A stretch of 64,000 nt of DNA, taken from an uncultured Myxococcales bacterium (GTDB lineage: Bacteria; Myxococcota_A; UBA9042). A program made the position numbers and the translations under genes. Every line of letters starts with the position of its first letter. The stretch's first letter is position 1. Where the stretch lies: the NCBI GenBank assembly GCA_903840165.1, contig CAIMEY010000108.1:1-64000 (forward strand). The letters are read 5' to 3'. Positions 1 through 8,954 of the stretch are shown here, in pieces. The notes beneath the pieces are model-generated. The model ran no database searches and was not told the DNA's origin. It saw only the letters and a program-made list of their open reading frames with translations.

Positions 1-1
1 C

Positions 2-856
2 AAAGGCGTGGGCCGTGCGCCAATCTGGCAAGCCATTGACAATGCAGTCACCTTCTTCACAACCGCGTACAGCGGTGCCCTCAATGGCAAGAACCGCCAC
101 ATCGTGTTGATTGCTGATGGTCCAGACACTTGCACCGAGTCCGAAGAGTATTTTAATTACAAAGACTTGACGACCAAGGACCCCTCAAAGTCGACCTGCC
201 GGACGCCCTGCGCTTCCGCCACGGTCAAGTACAACGAGCTGCTCGTGCGTCTGCAAACGCTCTCGGCGGCTGGACAGCAACTGGCTGTTGATATTGTCCA
301 ATTCCAATCTCAAGCCACCGAGTATCAGCAACCGGACCCGCGCCTCATGGAGATTGCCTGCCGCACCGGCGGTACCTATCAGTTCATCAATACACATGAT
401 TTCGCCAAGGACATCCAGCAGGCCCATAGCTCCATGCTTCAAGCCATGCAGCGCGTTCGCAACTCGATGGCCGGTTCCTGGCGGGTTGGTTTCAAGGACT
501 CCAAGTTTACGACCAACACCATCACCAAGGGTTCGCTGTGGAGCTTGCAGGGCTCGCTCAAGTTCCAAAATTCGCTGTTCCCAAGCTTGGATACGTCCTA
601 CCAGACCAACTCTGAGTGGAACTTCGATTGGCAGGGCCAAACCAGCGAGGACCGTCGCCTCATGCTGCGGCGCTCGTGCGAGACAGATGCCGACTGCAAT
701 GGCACGGACTTCTGTTCGTCCAACCACTGTGGAGACAATGGCTTATGCGTCTCGGACAATCGCCGCGATCGCTTGCCCTGCAACGATGATGCCACCAAGC
801 GCTGCTGCGGTGGCAAGTGTGGCACCGACAAGTGCGACGCTGCCTGTAAGCTCTAG
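2..856 (+). CDS. C-terminal part of a vWA-domain, Cys-rich envelope protein (5' end outside window)
   Basis: The frame is open to the left edge, so only the last 284 residues are visible. The first ~150 residues have the alternating strands and helices of the second half of a von Willebrand factor A domain, with a core strand 'HIVLIADG' and a later 'CRTGGTYQFI' typical of bacterial vWA proteins. The last ~60 residues are rich in Cys-Asp/Asn-Cys motifs (ETDADC, CSSNHC, CCGGKCGTDKC), suggesting disulfide bonding outside the cytoplasm. It lies directly upstream of two outer-membrane beta-barrels and Glt/Nfs-like TPR genes. In Myxococcus the gliding adhesin CglB is a vWA lipoprotein that works with Glt outer-membrane proteins, so a CglB-like role is possible but inferred; the signal peptide and MIDAS loop are not visible. 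Confidence 0.8.
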   Translation, partial: KGVGRAPIWQAIDNAVTFFTTAYSGALNGKNRHIVLIADGPDTCTESEEYFNYKDLTTKDPSKSTCRTPCASATVKYNELLVRLQTLSAAGQQLAVDIVQFQSQATEYQQPDPRLMEIACRTGGTYQFINTHDFAKDIQQAHSSMLQAMQRVRNSMAGSWRVGFKDSKFTTNTITKGSLWSLQGSLKFQNSLFPSLDTSYQTNSEWNFDWQGQTSEDRRLMLRRSCETDADCNGTDFCSSNHCGDNGLCVSDNRRDRLPCNDDATKRCCGGKCGTDKCDAACKL

Positions 857-1147
857 TCCAAGGCGGCTGCGGCCGGCTTCTACGTGCGTTGGCGGGCCTT
901 GGCCTGAGGATGCAGCGAAAGGAGCCGACTGTGGGACTGCAGCAAATGCAATAGGTTGTGTTGAACCGAGCGCGCTGAACCTGCCCCCTCGGAACCCGCT
1001 ACCGGAGACGACGTTCGTCAGCAACGACATGGAGTGCGCATGATTCGCCAAGCTAAACCGACTTCGACCCGTCCCGGCGCGCTGCAGCGACCGGCGACTG
1101 AGGACGACCGTCTCGCCTCGTCGTGTGGCGTTCAAACACTTGGAACG

Positions 1148-1876
1148 ATGGCGAAATCCGGTCGCTCCATGTTGCGCTGGACTTTGGGCGCGCTGATGGC
1201 CCTGTCGACGGTGGCTTGGGGTCGACCGGTTGCGGCCGAAGAGCCCATTGACCACGAACTCGGCAAGTACTGGAATACAGAGCAGTCCGTGCTGTCTCTT
1301 CAGAATCCGACCTACGAGCGCAAAGGTGGCTTCGAGCTTTCGGCGCACTTTGGTGTGATTCCGAACGATTCTTACTACTTGCCCATGCCAGTCGGCGCAC
1401 GCGTGGCGTACTTCTTGACCGACACATTGTCGCTCGAAGGCGGCTTTTCCTACTTGCTTCAAGGGGAAAGCGCGCTGCAGAAGTTCTTGAACTGCGCAGC
1501 CAAGGACAAGAACGACAAATGCCAGAGCCTGAACTCCGGCACCACCAAGCCGCCCGAGCTAAAGATGCTGACCTCGCTGGACATCGCCTGGGCACCCTTT
1601 CACGGCAAGATGGGCATTTTCGCCAGCAAATTGTCAAACTTCGACCTGACCATTCAGGGTGGGGCCGGACTCATCAATGCCATGATCGATACCAGCGCCG
1701 ACGTGGCTCCCGTGGCCAAGTACGTGCCGGCCGGTCACTGGGGCGCAGGATTTCGCTTCTACCTGAGTCGCTACGTGAACTTGCGCGTCGACTTCAAGCA
1801 GTTCCTATACAAGCCTGCGACCACGCTGATTTATCCGGTCGAGTTCACCGCTGGCATTGCGTTCTTGGCCAAGTAA
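1148..1876 (+). CDS. Outer-membrane beta-barrel protein (GltB/GltA-NfsA/B type), first of pair
   Basis: A 242-residue exported protein. After a signal peptide (basic start, hydrophobic 'TLGALMALSTVAWG', cleavage near AAEE) it has alternating amphipathic strands and the family hallmark 'FELSAHFGVIPNDSYY', also found in the next gene as 'FSLLGGAVPNDDFF'. This matches the small beta-barrel family of myxobacteria that includes GltA/GltB and NfsA/NfsB; it ends in strands 'LRVDFKQFLY' and 'FTAGIAFLAK', as expected for a barrel. The start is uncertain: ATG 1148 puts the signal peptide at the N-terminus, while ATG 1040 has a better ribosome site (GGAG at 1031-1034) but would add 36 residues before it. 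About 50 bases separate it from the next barrel gene, so the two are probably cotranscribed. Confidence 0.8.
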   Translation: MAKSGRSMLRWTLGALMALSTVAWGRPVAAEEPIDHELGKYWNTEQSVLSLQNPTYERKGGFELSAHFGVIPNDSYYLPMPVGARVAYFLTDTLSLEGGFSYLLQGESALQKFLNCAAKDKNDKCQSLNSGTTKPPELKMLTSLDIAWAPFHGKMGIFASKLSNFDLTIQGGAGLINAMIDTSADVAPVAKYVPAGHWGAGFRFYLSRYVNLRVDFKQFLYKPATTLIYPVEFTAGIAFLAK

Positions 1877-1926
1877 GCAAGGCCTTGTTTGCGAAGTGAG
1901 GGCCTGTGGGCCAAGTGAGGATGACG

Positions 1927-2811
1927 ATGCGCCCGATGTTCCGTATCCGCTGCGCGATTGCTGCCTTGGGTATCACGGCCTGCTTGGCTGTGCCCGCCAT
2001 GGCCCTGCCTGCCGCCGCCGCTGACGATCCTGCTCCCAGTGCTGGGGCTGCTCCTGCCGATGCGCCCGCTGCCGACGCCCCGCCCGCCGACGCTGGCAAG
2101 AAGGCTGCGGCTCACCCAGCCAAAGCCGATGACAAGATGGCCGATTTGCTTGGAGCCAACGGCGACCTGTACGGCAATGTCGACGAAAGTGTCCCAGTGG
2201 GTGGCAATCTCGAATGGGCCAACCGCCGAAGCATCCGTGTCGTGCAAAAACGCGGATTCATTAAAGAATCGCGGCATGGATTCAGCCTGCTCGGCGGCGC
2301 GGTGCCCAATGACGACTTCTTTGTCTACCCGCTGGTCGGCGCCGGCTATCAGTACTTCTTCTCAGAAGACATTGCCTTGGATGTTCACAGCGTTTACTCG
2401 TTCTACAACGAGTCTCAGCTCAAGGGCGCGCTGACCAAGGAGAGGCCCGATGGTCCCGGCCTGACGGTCCGCTTGCCCCAGGCGCTGCGCGGGTATGCCT
2501 CGGCCGGTGCCGATTGGTACTTGCTGCACGGCAAGCTTGGCTTTTTCTCGACGCACCTCACCGAGTTCGACTTGGCCTTGACCTTCGGCCTTGGTGCCGT
2601 ATGGACCGAGATTACGGCAGAAGGTGGAGCAATTACGCAGCAATTTCGCCCTGCTGGCGAAGTCGGCGCGGACCTGATGTTCTACCTCAGCGATAACTTT
2701 GCCCTCAAGATGGGCTATCGCCAGAACTTTTATCCGTCCTTCATCCGTGGCGTATCGTATCCAATTTCCGCAACCATGGCGGTATCCTACTTCACCGATG
2801 CGCTTAAGTGA
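1927..2811 (+). CDS. Outer-membrane beta-barrel protein (GltA/B-NfsA/B type), second of pair
   Basis: A 294-residue exported beta-barrel protein. The start at 1927 is chosen because GAGG at 1917-1920 lies six bases upstream. The signal peptide ends near 'PAMALPAAAA', followed by a Pro/Ala/Asp-rich linker (~25-60), then the barrel: 'VVQKRGFIKE', 'FSLLGGAVPNDDFF', several strands with aromatic girdles, and C-terminal 'FALKMGYRQNFYP...AVSYFTDALK'. The core is recognisably related to the preceding gene, so the pair is probably an ancient tandem duplication, as in gltB-gltA and nfsA-nfsB. Known family members form the outer-membrane part of a trans-envelope complex that carries adhesin or polysaccharide. 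Confidence 0.82.
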   Translation: MRPMFRIRCAIAALGITACLAVPAMALPAAAADDPAPSAGAAPADAPAADAPPADAGKKAAAHPAKADDKMADLLGANGDLYGNVDESVPVGGNLEWANRRSIRVVQKRGFIKESRHGFSLLGGAVPNDDFFVYPLVGAGYQYFFSEDIALDVHSVYSFYNESQLKGALTKERPDGPGLTVRLPQALRGYASAGADWYLLHGKLGFFSTHLTEFDLALTFGLGAVWTEITAEGGAITQQFRPAGEVGADLMFYLSDNFALKMGYRQNFYPSFIRGVSYPISATMAVSYFTDALK

Positions 2812-2949
2812 CCGAGTCTAGGAGGTTTCGCCATTTGGCGAGCCGCTGACTGCAGGGCCCAGACCGGCAAACCGCTGCGCCCTTTGCGAATCGAACGTTA
2901 GAAACCGAAACGCTTTCTTGGCCTAGCCAATGACCTCTTCGGAGCCTTC

Positions 2950-4875
2950 ATGACCTCGCTCCTGCCCTTCATTCGCTCTCGCTTTGCGCAACGCGCTGTG
3001 CAACTCGGCTTGGCTGCTGGCCTTGTCGTAGGACCGCAGGCGCGCGCCTTTGCGATCGGCGTCCAAGACGTGATCACCCTGGCTGGCCTAGAAGTGCCAG
3101 ATGAGCAGATTATCAAGAAGATCCAAAAGGATGGCTCAGTATTCAAACTGGCCCCTTCGGAGATCTTGGAGCTCAAGAAGAAGGGCGTCTCTGACAAAGT
3201 CATCAAGTTCATGCTGCAAACGTCCCAGGGCGGTGCTGCCGCCGCGGCGTCGAGCAAGAAGACCGAGGACAAGCCAAAGCGTGAGCTTTCTGCCGCCGAG
3301 CAGGCTGCGGATGAAGCGCGGCTCAAGGAAGAGGCCTTACGTTTGGCGGAAGAAGAGCGCAAACGCCAAGGCGCCAGCCAAAAGGCCTTCGCCAACCAGG
3401 TCATGGCCCGCGGTCTGCGCTATGCCGAGGACGGCGATTGGGTCAAGTCCATCCAGCTCTTTGAGAAATTCGTCAGCGATGGCGCCAACGGCGTGCCCTA
3501 CGCGCCGGACTCCGATGAAGCCTACAACGCCAGTTACGGCGTGGCTAAAGCCTTGGTTAACGCAGGCTTGTGGCAGTCGGGTGCGTCCAAACTCCTCGAC
3601 GTTGTGCGTGGGGGCCCAGACAAGACGTTCTTCCGCGATGCCTTTACCAAGCTGCGCGAATTGCGCCGTAAAATCAACTATCGTCCGCCCGAGCTCGAAG
3701 ACTTGACCAAGTTCAACGTGGTCTCGCAGCCGGCGGAGTTCCAGGACGGCTACAACTACTTCGTCGGCGAATTTCTCCACGATTTCGGCCTGTCCAATGA
3801 GGCCAAGCCCTACCTCGACAAGGTCCATGCCAACGCCGAGGATTACGCCCGCGCCCAATACCTGATGGGCCTCATCGCCTTTGAGGACGAAACATCGGAC
3901 AAGAAGACGCAAATCACCGACGCCAGCCAGGCTTTCCAGAAAGCCGTGCTTTCGGCAGAGAAGCAGGGCAATAACGGTCTGCCCGTCGTCGACCTGTCCT
4001 ACTTGGCCCTGGCGCGCCTTGCCTATGAGTTTGAGCAGTTCGACGCGGCCATCTACTACTACAAGAAGATCTCCCGCAATTCCCCGAAGTTGGCTTCGGC
4101 CTTTTATGAGTCGGGCTGGGCCTACTTCCTCAAGAATGACACCAGCCGCGCTCTAGGCACCTTCGAGGCGCTGCACAGCCCCTACTTTGCCCACCATTTC
4201 TATCCAGAATTGTGGGTGTTAGAGGCGACCATCTACGTCAACCTTTGCCGCTACGATGAAGCCGAAGCTGCGGTCAAGATGTTCAAGGACCACATCTTGG
4301 TGTTAGGCCCTCCGCTGCGCGATTTCATCAAGAAGAATCGCAAGCCAGAAGAGTATTACGCCTCCTTTGTGGAGTCTGTGAACAAGAAGTCGGCCGCCGG
4401 CCTGCCGCGGGTGCTCCAGTCGCCAGTCCTTGAAAACGTCGAGTTCTACAATATTTACCAGACAATCAAGCAGATTGAACGCGAAGAGGCTACCGTCAAG
4501 CAGCAACTCAATGCTTTGGGCGGCTTTGGCCAAGAGTTGCTCTCACGTCTGGGCCAGCTGCGCCAAGAGCGCGTCAGTGAAGCCGGCGTCGTGATTCAGA
4601 AAACTCTGAGAACTGTCGTCAAGGATCTGGACCTGTACACCGACAAACTCGACCAACTGCAAATCGACGTGATGACCGCTCGCCAGGACAAGATCGACCA
4701 GCAGATCGCTGCTGGCGGTGACGAAGAGAAGGCCGGTCAAGTGGTTGAGCGTTCGGGCTCGGTGGCGATTGCCGGTTCAGACGTCATGATCTGGCCCTTT
4801 GAAGGCGAGTTCTGGAAAGACGAAATTGGCGCCTATCGCTCCTTCCTCAAGACCCAATGTCCTGTGGAGAAGTAG
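2950..4875 (+). CDS. gltC: Periplasmic TPR/coiled-coil protein, GltC/NfsC-like
   Basis: A 641-residue protein with GGAG at 2941-2944, five bases before ATG. The signal region is followed by a small helical domain (~35-85, 'VITLAGLEVPDEQIIKKI', 'VSDKVIKFML'), a charged Ala/Glu/Lys linker, TPR-like repeats (~135-480), and a coiled coil (~500-590). The end reads 'WPFEGEFWKDEIGAYRSFL' plus a Cys. The position directly after two outer-membrane barrels matches gltB-gltA-gltC and nfsA-nfsB-nfsC of Myxococcus, where the C protein links the barrels to the rest of the envelope complex. The minus-strand gene at 50579-52960 is a paralogue: ALARL-x6-FDAAIYYY-x4-RNSP here, ALARL-x6-YDDAVFHY-x4-RNSP there. 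The symbol rests on family resemblance and gene order, not a database match. Confidence 0.72.
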   Translation: MTSLLPFIRSRFAQRAVQLGLAAGLVVGPQARAFAIGVQDVITLAGLEVPDEQIIKKIQKDGSVFKLAPSEILELKKKGVSDKVIKFMLQTSQGGAAAAASSKKTEDKPKRELSAAEQAADEARLKEEALRLAEEERKRQGASQKAFANQVMARGLRYAEDGDWVKSIQLFEKFVSDGANGVPYAPDSDEAYNASYGVAKALVNAGLWQSGASKLLDVVRGGPDKTFFRDAFTKLRELRRKINYRPPELEDLTKFNVVSQPAEFQDGYNYFVGEFLHDFGLSNEAKPYLDKVHANAEDYARAQYLMGLIAFEDETSDKKTQITDASQAFQKAVLSAEKQGNNGLPVVDLSYLALARLAYEFEQFDAAIYYYKKISRNSPKLASAFYESGWAYFLKNDTSRALGTFEALHSPYFAHHFYPELWVLEATIYVNLCRYDEAEAAVKMFKDHILVLGPPLRDFIKKNRKPEEYYASFVESVNKKSAAGLPRVLQSPVLENVEFYNIYQTIKQIEREEATVKQQLNALGGFGQELLSRLGQLRQERVSEAGVVIQKTLRTVVKDLDLYTDKLDQLQIDVMTARQDKIDQQIAAGGDEEKAGQVVERSGSVAIAGSDVMIWPFEGEFWKDEIGAYRSFLKTQCPVEK

Positions 4876-5115
4876 CCTTAGCGCAGTCCTAGGCGCGCCT
4901 CCGGTCGACGACGTCCGGACGTGGCCGCCCCTGTCCACGCACCTGTCAGCAGACCTTGGCGACGAGGCTTGCGTGCGTGGACCCTGCAAGGACCTGGCCT
5001 TTTTCTGCGATTGCGCAGGGTTTGAGGCTAGACAAGGCGGTCCTTGCCCCTGAGTTCGGTTCCCGCCCCGGTTGGGGCAGCCCGTCGCACTGGCGAGGGC
5101 GTACGAGGTTTCGCG

Positions 5116-8100
5116 ATGCGTATTCGATTCTTGATGTCTTCTTCGCAGTTTCAAGGGCTTGGTTCGGCGCAGTCCGGCTTGGGCGGCAAGGCCGTTGCAC
5201 GCTTGCTGTGTGCGGCGCTGGCTTTGACGACGGCGGCCCCATTGGCCATGGCCCAGGAAGTCGATGAAATCGAGTCCGGCGCCAATGACAAGAAGGTCGA
5301 AAAGAAGAAGACCTTGGTGGAAGAGGAAAAGCGGGTCGACGCGCCCAAGAAGAAGGATGACGACTCGCTCAAGAAGGGCACCTTCAACTATGAGCGCCTG
5401 GAATCGCTCGGCTTTTCCGACAAGGAGCGCAAGCTCCAAGAGCAGAAGTCGGACATGCGCCGCAAGCTCATTAAGACGACGCAGGATTTGCTCGATCGCA
5501 CTACCGACAATGCCATCAAGCCCGACCTGCTGTTCCGCTTGGCGGAAAACTGGTGGGAGGAGACGCACTACGCCTACCTGATTGAAATGTCTGAGTTCAA
5601 CAAGCAGATGGACGCCTGGGACAAGCTGCCTGAAAACCGTCGGCCGGCCAAGCCTGTGGCTCCGGTGGAGAACTACTCCAAGTCCATCGAGTATTACGAG
5701 AAGATTTTGCAGCAATATCCCAGCTATAGCCGCATTGACGAAGTGCTCTATCGGCTCGGCAAGGCGGCGTTGCAGCAGGGCAAGGCCCTGGGCGACAAGG
5801 TGCTGAGCAACAAGGGCGTGCAGTACCTCAACCAACTGGTCCAAAAGCACCAGAACTCCAAGTACATTGCGCAGACCCACTTGGCGCTGGCTGAATACTT
5901 CTTTGAAGCCAATAACTTGACGCTCGCCAAGATGAACTACGAGCGCATCACGCAGAACTTCAAGACTTCGACCATGTACAACTACGCGCTGTACAAGCTC
6001 GGCTGGGTTTACTACAACTTGCGTGAATTCCGCCGTACAATTGATACCTTCCAGGCTGTCGTTCGCGAAATCGGTGCTGCCAACGAGCGCGGCAAGATGG
6101 AGTTCAAGGACCAAGCCCTCAAGGACCTTGTCAAGGCTTTCGCAGAGTTGGACCACGGTTGGCCGGAAGCCAAGACTTACTTCACCCAGGTGGAAGGCGA
6201 GCCCAAGATGTGGACGCGCCTCATCGAGATGAAGGAAATCTATATTTCCACGGACAAAGACGACAACGCCATCGAGTTGCTCAGCCACTTCGTCGAGACC
6301 CACCCGACCGACATGCGCTGCGGCGAATGGCTGGAACAGGTCGTGGATGTCCGCAAGAAGATTGGCAACTTCCCGGATGTGGAAAAGGCCATGCGCGTCT
6401 TCTTGGCCTTCACCGACGACCGCACCTCGGCCTGGGTGGCTGCGGCCAAGCGCAATGGCGAAAAGGGGACCGAAGCCCTGGAGAAGTCCGCAGATCTGGG
6501 CGAGAAGTACTTGCTGTACATCTCCAACTACTACCACCAGTTGGCACAGAAGACGGGCGACGAACTCAAGGATCCCGAGAAGGCCCTGCCCATGTACGGG
6601 TCGGCGGCCAAGGATTACCAAGAGTTCTTGCGTCGTTACCCGACATCCAAGAAGTCCTACATGGTCAGCTTCTACCTAGCTGAGATTTTGTTCGACCAGC
6701 TCAAGGATTACCCTGCAGCGTTGGTGGCTTACAAGAACTGCATCAGCCGCGATCCGGGTGGTGAATACGTCGAAGACGCCGCCTTGGGCGTGCTGTACTC
6801 GACCGAAAAGCTGATGGCCAAGACGCACGCCAAGTGGGACACCGTCAAGAACGCGTGGGTGGATGACCCAACGGCTCCGGCGCTGATGGAACTGGCGGAG
6901 GAAACCTCGGTCAAGACCTTTAAGACCAAGGAAAAGAAGCAGGAAATCACCGAAGCGCAGATCAAAGAAGCGCGGGTGCCCAAGAAGCGCCAGGAACTGC
7001 ACCCCTTGGAGAAAGACTACGTCGACGCCGCGGACAAGTATGTGGAGTTGATGTTCGGCGCCCAGGAACTGTGCAAGAAGGGCAAGAAGTCGGCTTGTGG
7101 CAAGGGCAAGAAAGTGCCTGAAATCATGTATGTCGCCGCGACGACCTATTATGACCGTGGCCAGTACGATAAGGCTGTCGAGCGGCTTGAGAAGGTCTAC
7201 ACCTTCCAACCCGATAACAAGGTTGCTGAAATTGCCGTCAAGACCATGATCGACGTCTACGCCCGCCACAAGGAGTGGGCCAAGATCGAGGACTGGGCGC
7301 GCAAGATGCTGGCCCGCAAGTCCCTTCTGGTCTTTGACCGCAAGGATTTGCGCAAGTACGTTGCCGTCGCGGTCGCCGAGCAGGCCGTGGAAATGGCGGA
7401 GAAGAAAGACTTTGATGGCGCGCATAAGAAGTACGACACCATCTTGGCTGAGTTCCGCAAGGAAGAGCCGGAAATGGCGGCAACCTCCTTGTACAACAAG
7501 GGCTTGCTCTACGAGCAGCAGAAGGAAGACGTCAAGGCCATCACGACCTATGAGCGCGTGGTCAAGGAATTCCCCAAGGCCAAGGTGGGCCCGGAAGCCA
7601 TGTTCAACATCGGCTTGATTTACGAGTCGATGACGCGCTTTGAGGACGCCGCCGGTGCCTTCTTGCACATGGCCGCCTTCCGCGACAATGCCGATGCAGC
7701 CCAGGCCTTGATCAATGCCGGAGCAATTCTCAATGCTTTGCAGCAGTACAAGGAAGCCGCCGCGGCCTACGACAAGTTTGAGACCGTGGCCGGCAACCTC
7801 AAGGGCGACGATGACCGCAGCAAAGAGCTCAAGGCTCTGATTGCAGACGCGGAAATGGAGAAGGGTCACGTCTTTGAGAAGATGGGTAGCGAGGGCGCTG
7901 CCAAGGCCTCGGCCGTCTACGGCGGTCTGGTCGGCAAGTTCCCCAGTCGCCCGGACTTGGCGGTGGAAGCCTTGGGTCGTCGCACAGAGACGCTGCGCCT
8001 GGCTGACTCCAACAAGAACCGCAAAGATGTTGTGAAGTCTGCGGACGCCTGCGCCGTCGCCTTCGCCAAGGAAGGCGCCAACAAGGGCCGCGCGCCCTAC

Positions 8101-8775
8101 TACGCTGCCCAAGCCGTGTTCTACAAAGCGGAATACGACTTTGACGACTTCGACGCCGTGACGCTCAAGACCGTCAAGAAGATGTCGCAGTTGGGCTCGG
8201 TGCTGCAGAAGAAGGCAGAACTGCTCAAGAAAGCGGAGAAGAGCTACTTCGGCGTGTTTGATGCCGTAGCTTCCGGGGGTGGCCGGGCCTACGCGGCAGC
8301 CGCCATGTTCCGCATTGGTTTGCTGTACTACAAGTTCAAGGAAGACCTCTTCAATGCGCCGACGCCTCCTGAGGTCGCCCGCAATCAGCAGGTGGCTGAC
8401 GAGTACCGCTTGGTCATCGAGAAATTTGCGCAACCGATTGAAGAACAAGCGGTTTCCGCATTGCGCAACGCCATCAACATCGCCCACAACCTTGGCGTCT
8501 ACAACAAGTGGTCCAAGGAAGCTGGCGAGTTTGCAGCGAAAATCAGCCCTGATGAGTATCCGACAGTCGAGAAGGATCCCAACCTGCCCAAGGCCACCAC
8601 GGCCGTGCACGCCAACAAGGCGACGGACGCTGCGACTTCGGCTGCCTTTGTGACGACCGCACGTCGTGGAAAGTTCACGGTTTCCTTTAAGCCAGATGAC
8701 GTTGCCGCGGCCACCAAGTCGACCAAGAAGGGCGACGAGAAGAAGGCCGACGACAAGGGCAAACCTGTGAAATAG
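5116..8775 (+). CDS. Large periplasmic TPR protein, GltD(AgmU)/NfsD-like
   Basis: A 1219-residue protein, almost the size of Myxococcus AgmU/GltD. ATG 5116 is chosen over an upstream in-frame ATG because GAGG lies at 5105-5108 and the signal peptide ('LLCAALALTTAAPLAMAQ') then sits near the N-terminus. A Lys/Asp/Glu-rich segment (~60-95) precedes long arrays of TPR-type helical pairs to about residue 1130; the tail is Lys/Asp-rich. Its N-terminal motif LFRLAE-x-WWE-x-T-x2-AY-x6-F-x-KQMD and its C-terminal block (QAVSALRNA, GVYNKW, DEYP) recur with identical spacing in the 1377-residue minus-strand protein at 46449-50582, so the two are paralogues. It is probably a scaffold in a Glt/Nfs-type envelope complex. 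Confidence 0.75.
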   Translation: MRIRFLMSSSQFQGLGSAQSGLGGKAVARLLCAALALTTAAPLAMAQEVDEIESGANDKKVEKKKTLVEEEKRVDAPKKKDDDSLKKGTFNYERLESLGFSDKERKLQEQKSDMRRKLIKTTQDLLDRTTDNAIKPDLLFRLAENWWEETHYAYLIEMSEFNKQMDAWDKLPENRRPAKPVAPVENYSKSIEYYEKILQQYPSYSRIDEVLYRLGKAALQQGKALGDKVLSNKGVQYLNQLVQKHQNSKYIAQTHLALAEYFFEANNLTLAKMNYERITQNFKTSTMYNYALYKLGWVYYNLREFRRTIDTFQAVVREIGAANERGKMEFKDQALKDLVKAFAELDHGWPEAKTYFTQVEGEPKMWTRLIEMKEIYISTDKDDNAIELLSHFVETHPTDMRCGEWLEQVVDVRKKIGNFPDVEKAMRVFLAFTDDRTSAWVAAAKRNGEKGTEALEKSADLGEKYLLYISNYYHQLAQKTGDELKDPEKALPMYGSAAKDYQEFLRRYPTSKKSYMVSFYLAEILFDQLKDYPAALVAYKNCISRDPGGEYVEDAALGVLYSTEKLMAKTHAKWDTVKNAWVDDPTAPALMELAEETSVKTFKTKEKKQEITEAQIKEARVPKKRQELHPLEKDYVDAADKYVELMFGAQELCKKGKKSACGKGKKVPEIMYVAATTYYDRGQYDKAVERLEKVYTFQPDNKVAEIAVKTMIDVYARHKEWAKIEDWARKMLARKSLLVFDRKDLRKYVAVAVAEQAVEMAEKKDFDGAHKKYDTILAEFRKEEPEMAATSLYNKGLLYEQQKEDVKAITTYERVVKEFPKAKVGPEAMFNIGLIYESMTRFEDAAGAFLHMAAFRDNADAAQALINAGAILNALQQYKEAAAAYDKFETVAGNLKGDDDRSKELKALIADAEMEKGHVFEKMGSEGAAKASAVYGGLVGKFPSRPDLAVEALGRRTETLRLADSNKNRKDVVKSADACAVAFAKEGANKGRAPYYAAQAVFYKAEYDFDDFDAVTLKTVKKMSQLGSVLQKKAELLKKAEKSYFGVFDAVASGGGRAYAAAAMFRIGLLYYKFKEDLFNAPTPPEVARNQQVADEYRLVIEKFAQPIEEQAVSALRNAINIAHNLGVYNKWSKEAGEFAAKISPDEYPTVEKDPNLPKATTAVHANKATDAATSAAFVTTARRGKFTVSFKPDDVAAATKSTKKGDEKKADDKGKPVK

Positions 8776-8954
8776 TTAGTTGAATCAGCAGAGACCGCGT
8801 TGTGGTGTGCCTGCGCCACCCTGGAAGAAAACCAGGTCCCAGCCCCGGGCAACGCATGTGTTCAGCAAGTACGTGAAGTGATAGACGAACCACCTGGGAA
8901 ATCGACACCAAGCGTATGCAAAGCAATCGGGTGAATTGCAAGGGACGGACAGCG

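Noticed and set aside
4777-8610. Long minus-strand frames (614 and 644 codons) opposite the GltD-like gene
   Set aside because: They mirror the Lys/Glu-rich codons of the plus-strand TPR gene (Leu/Phe/Val-rich products), have no ribosome site and no domain. The plus-strand product has a signal peptide, TPRs and a paralogue.
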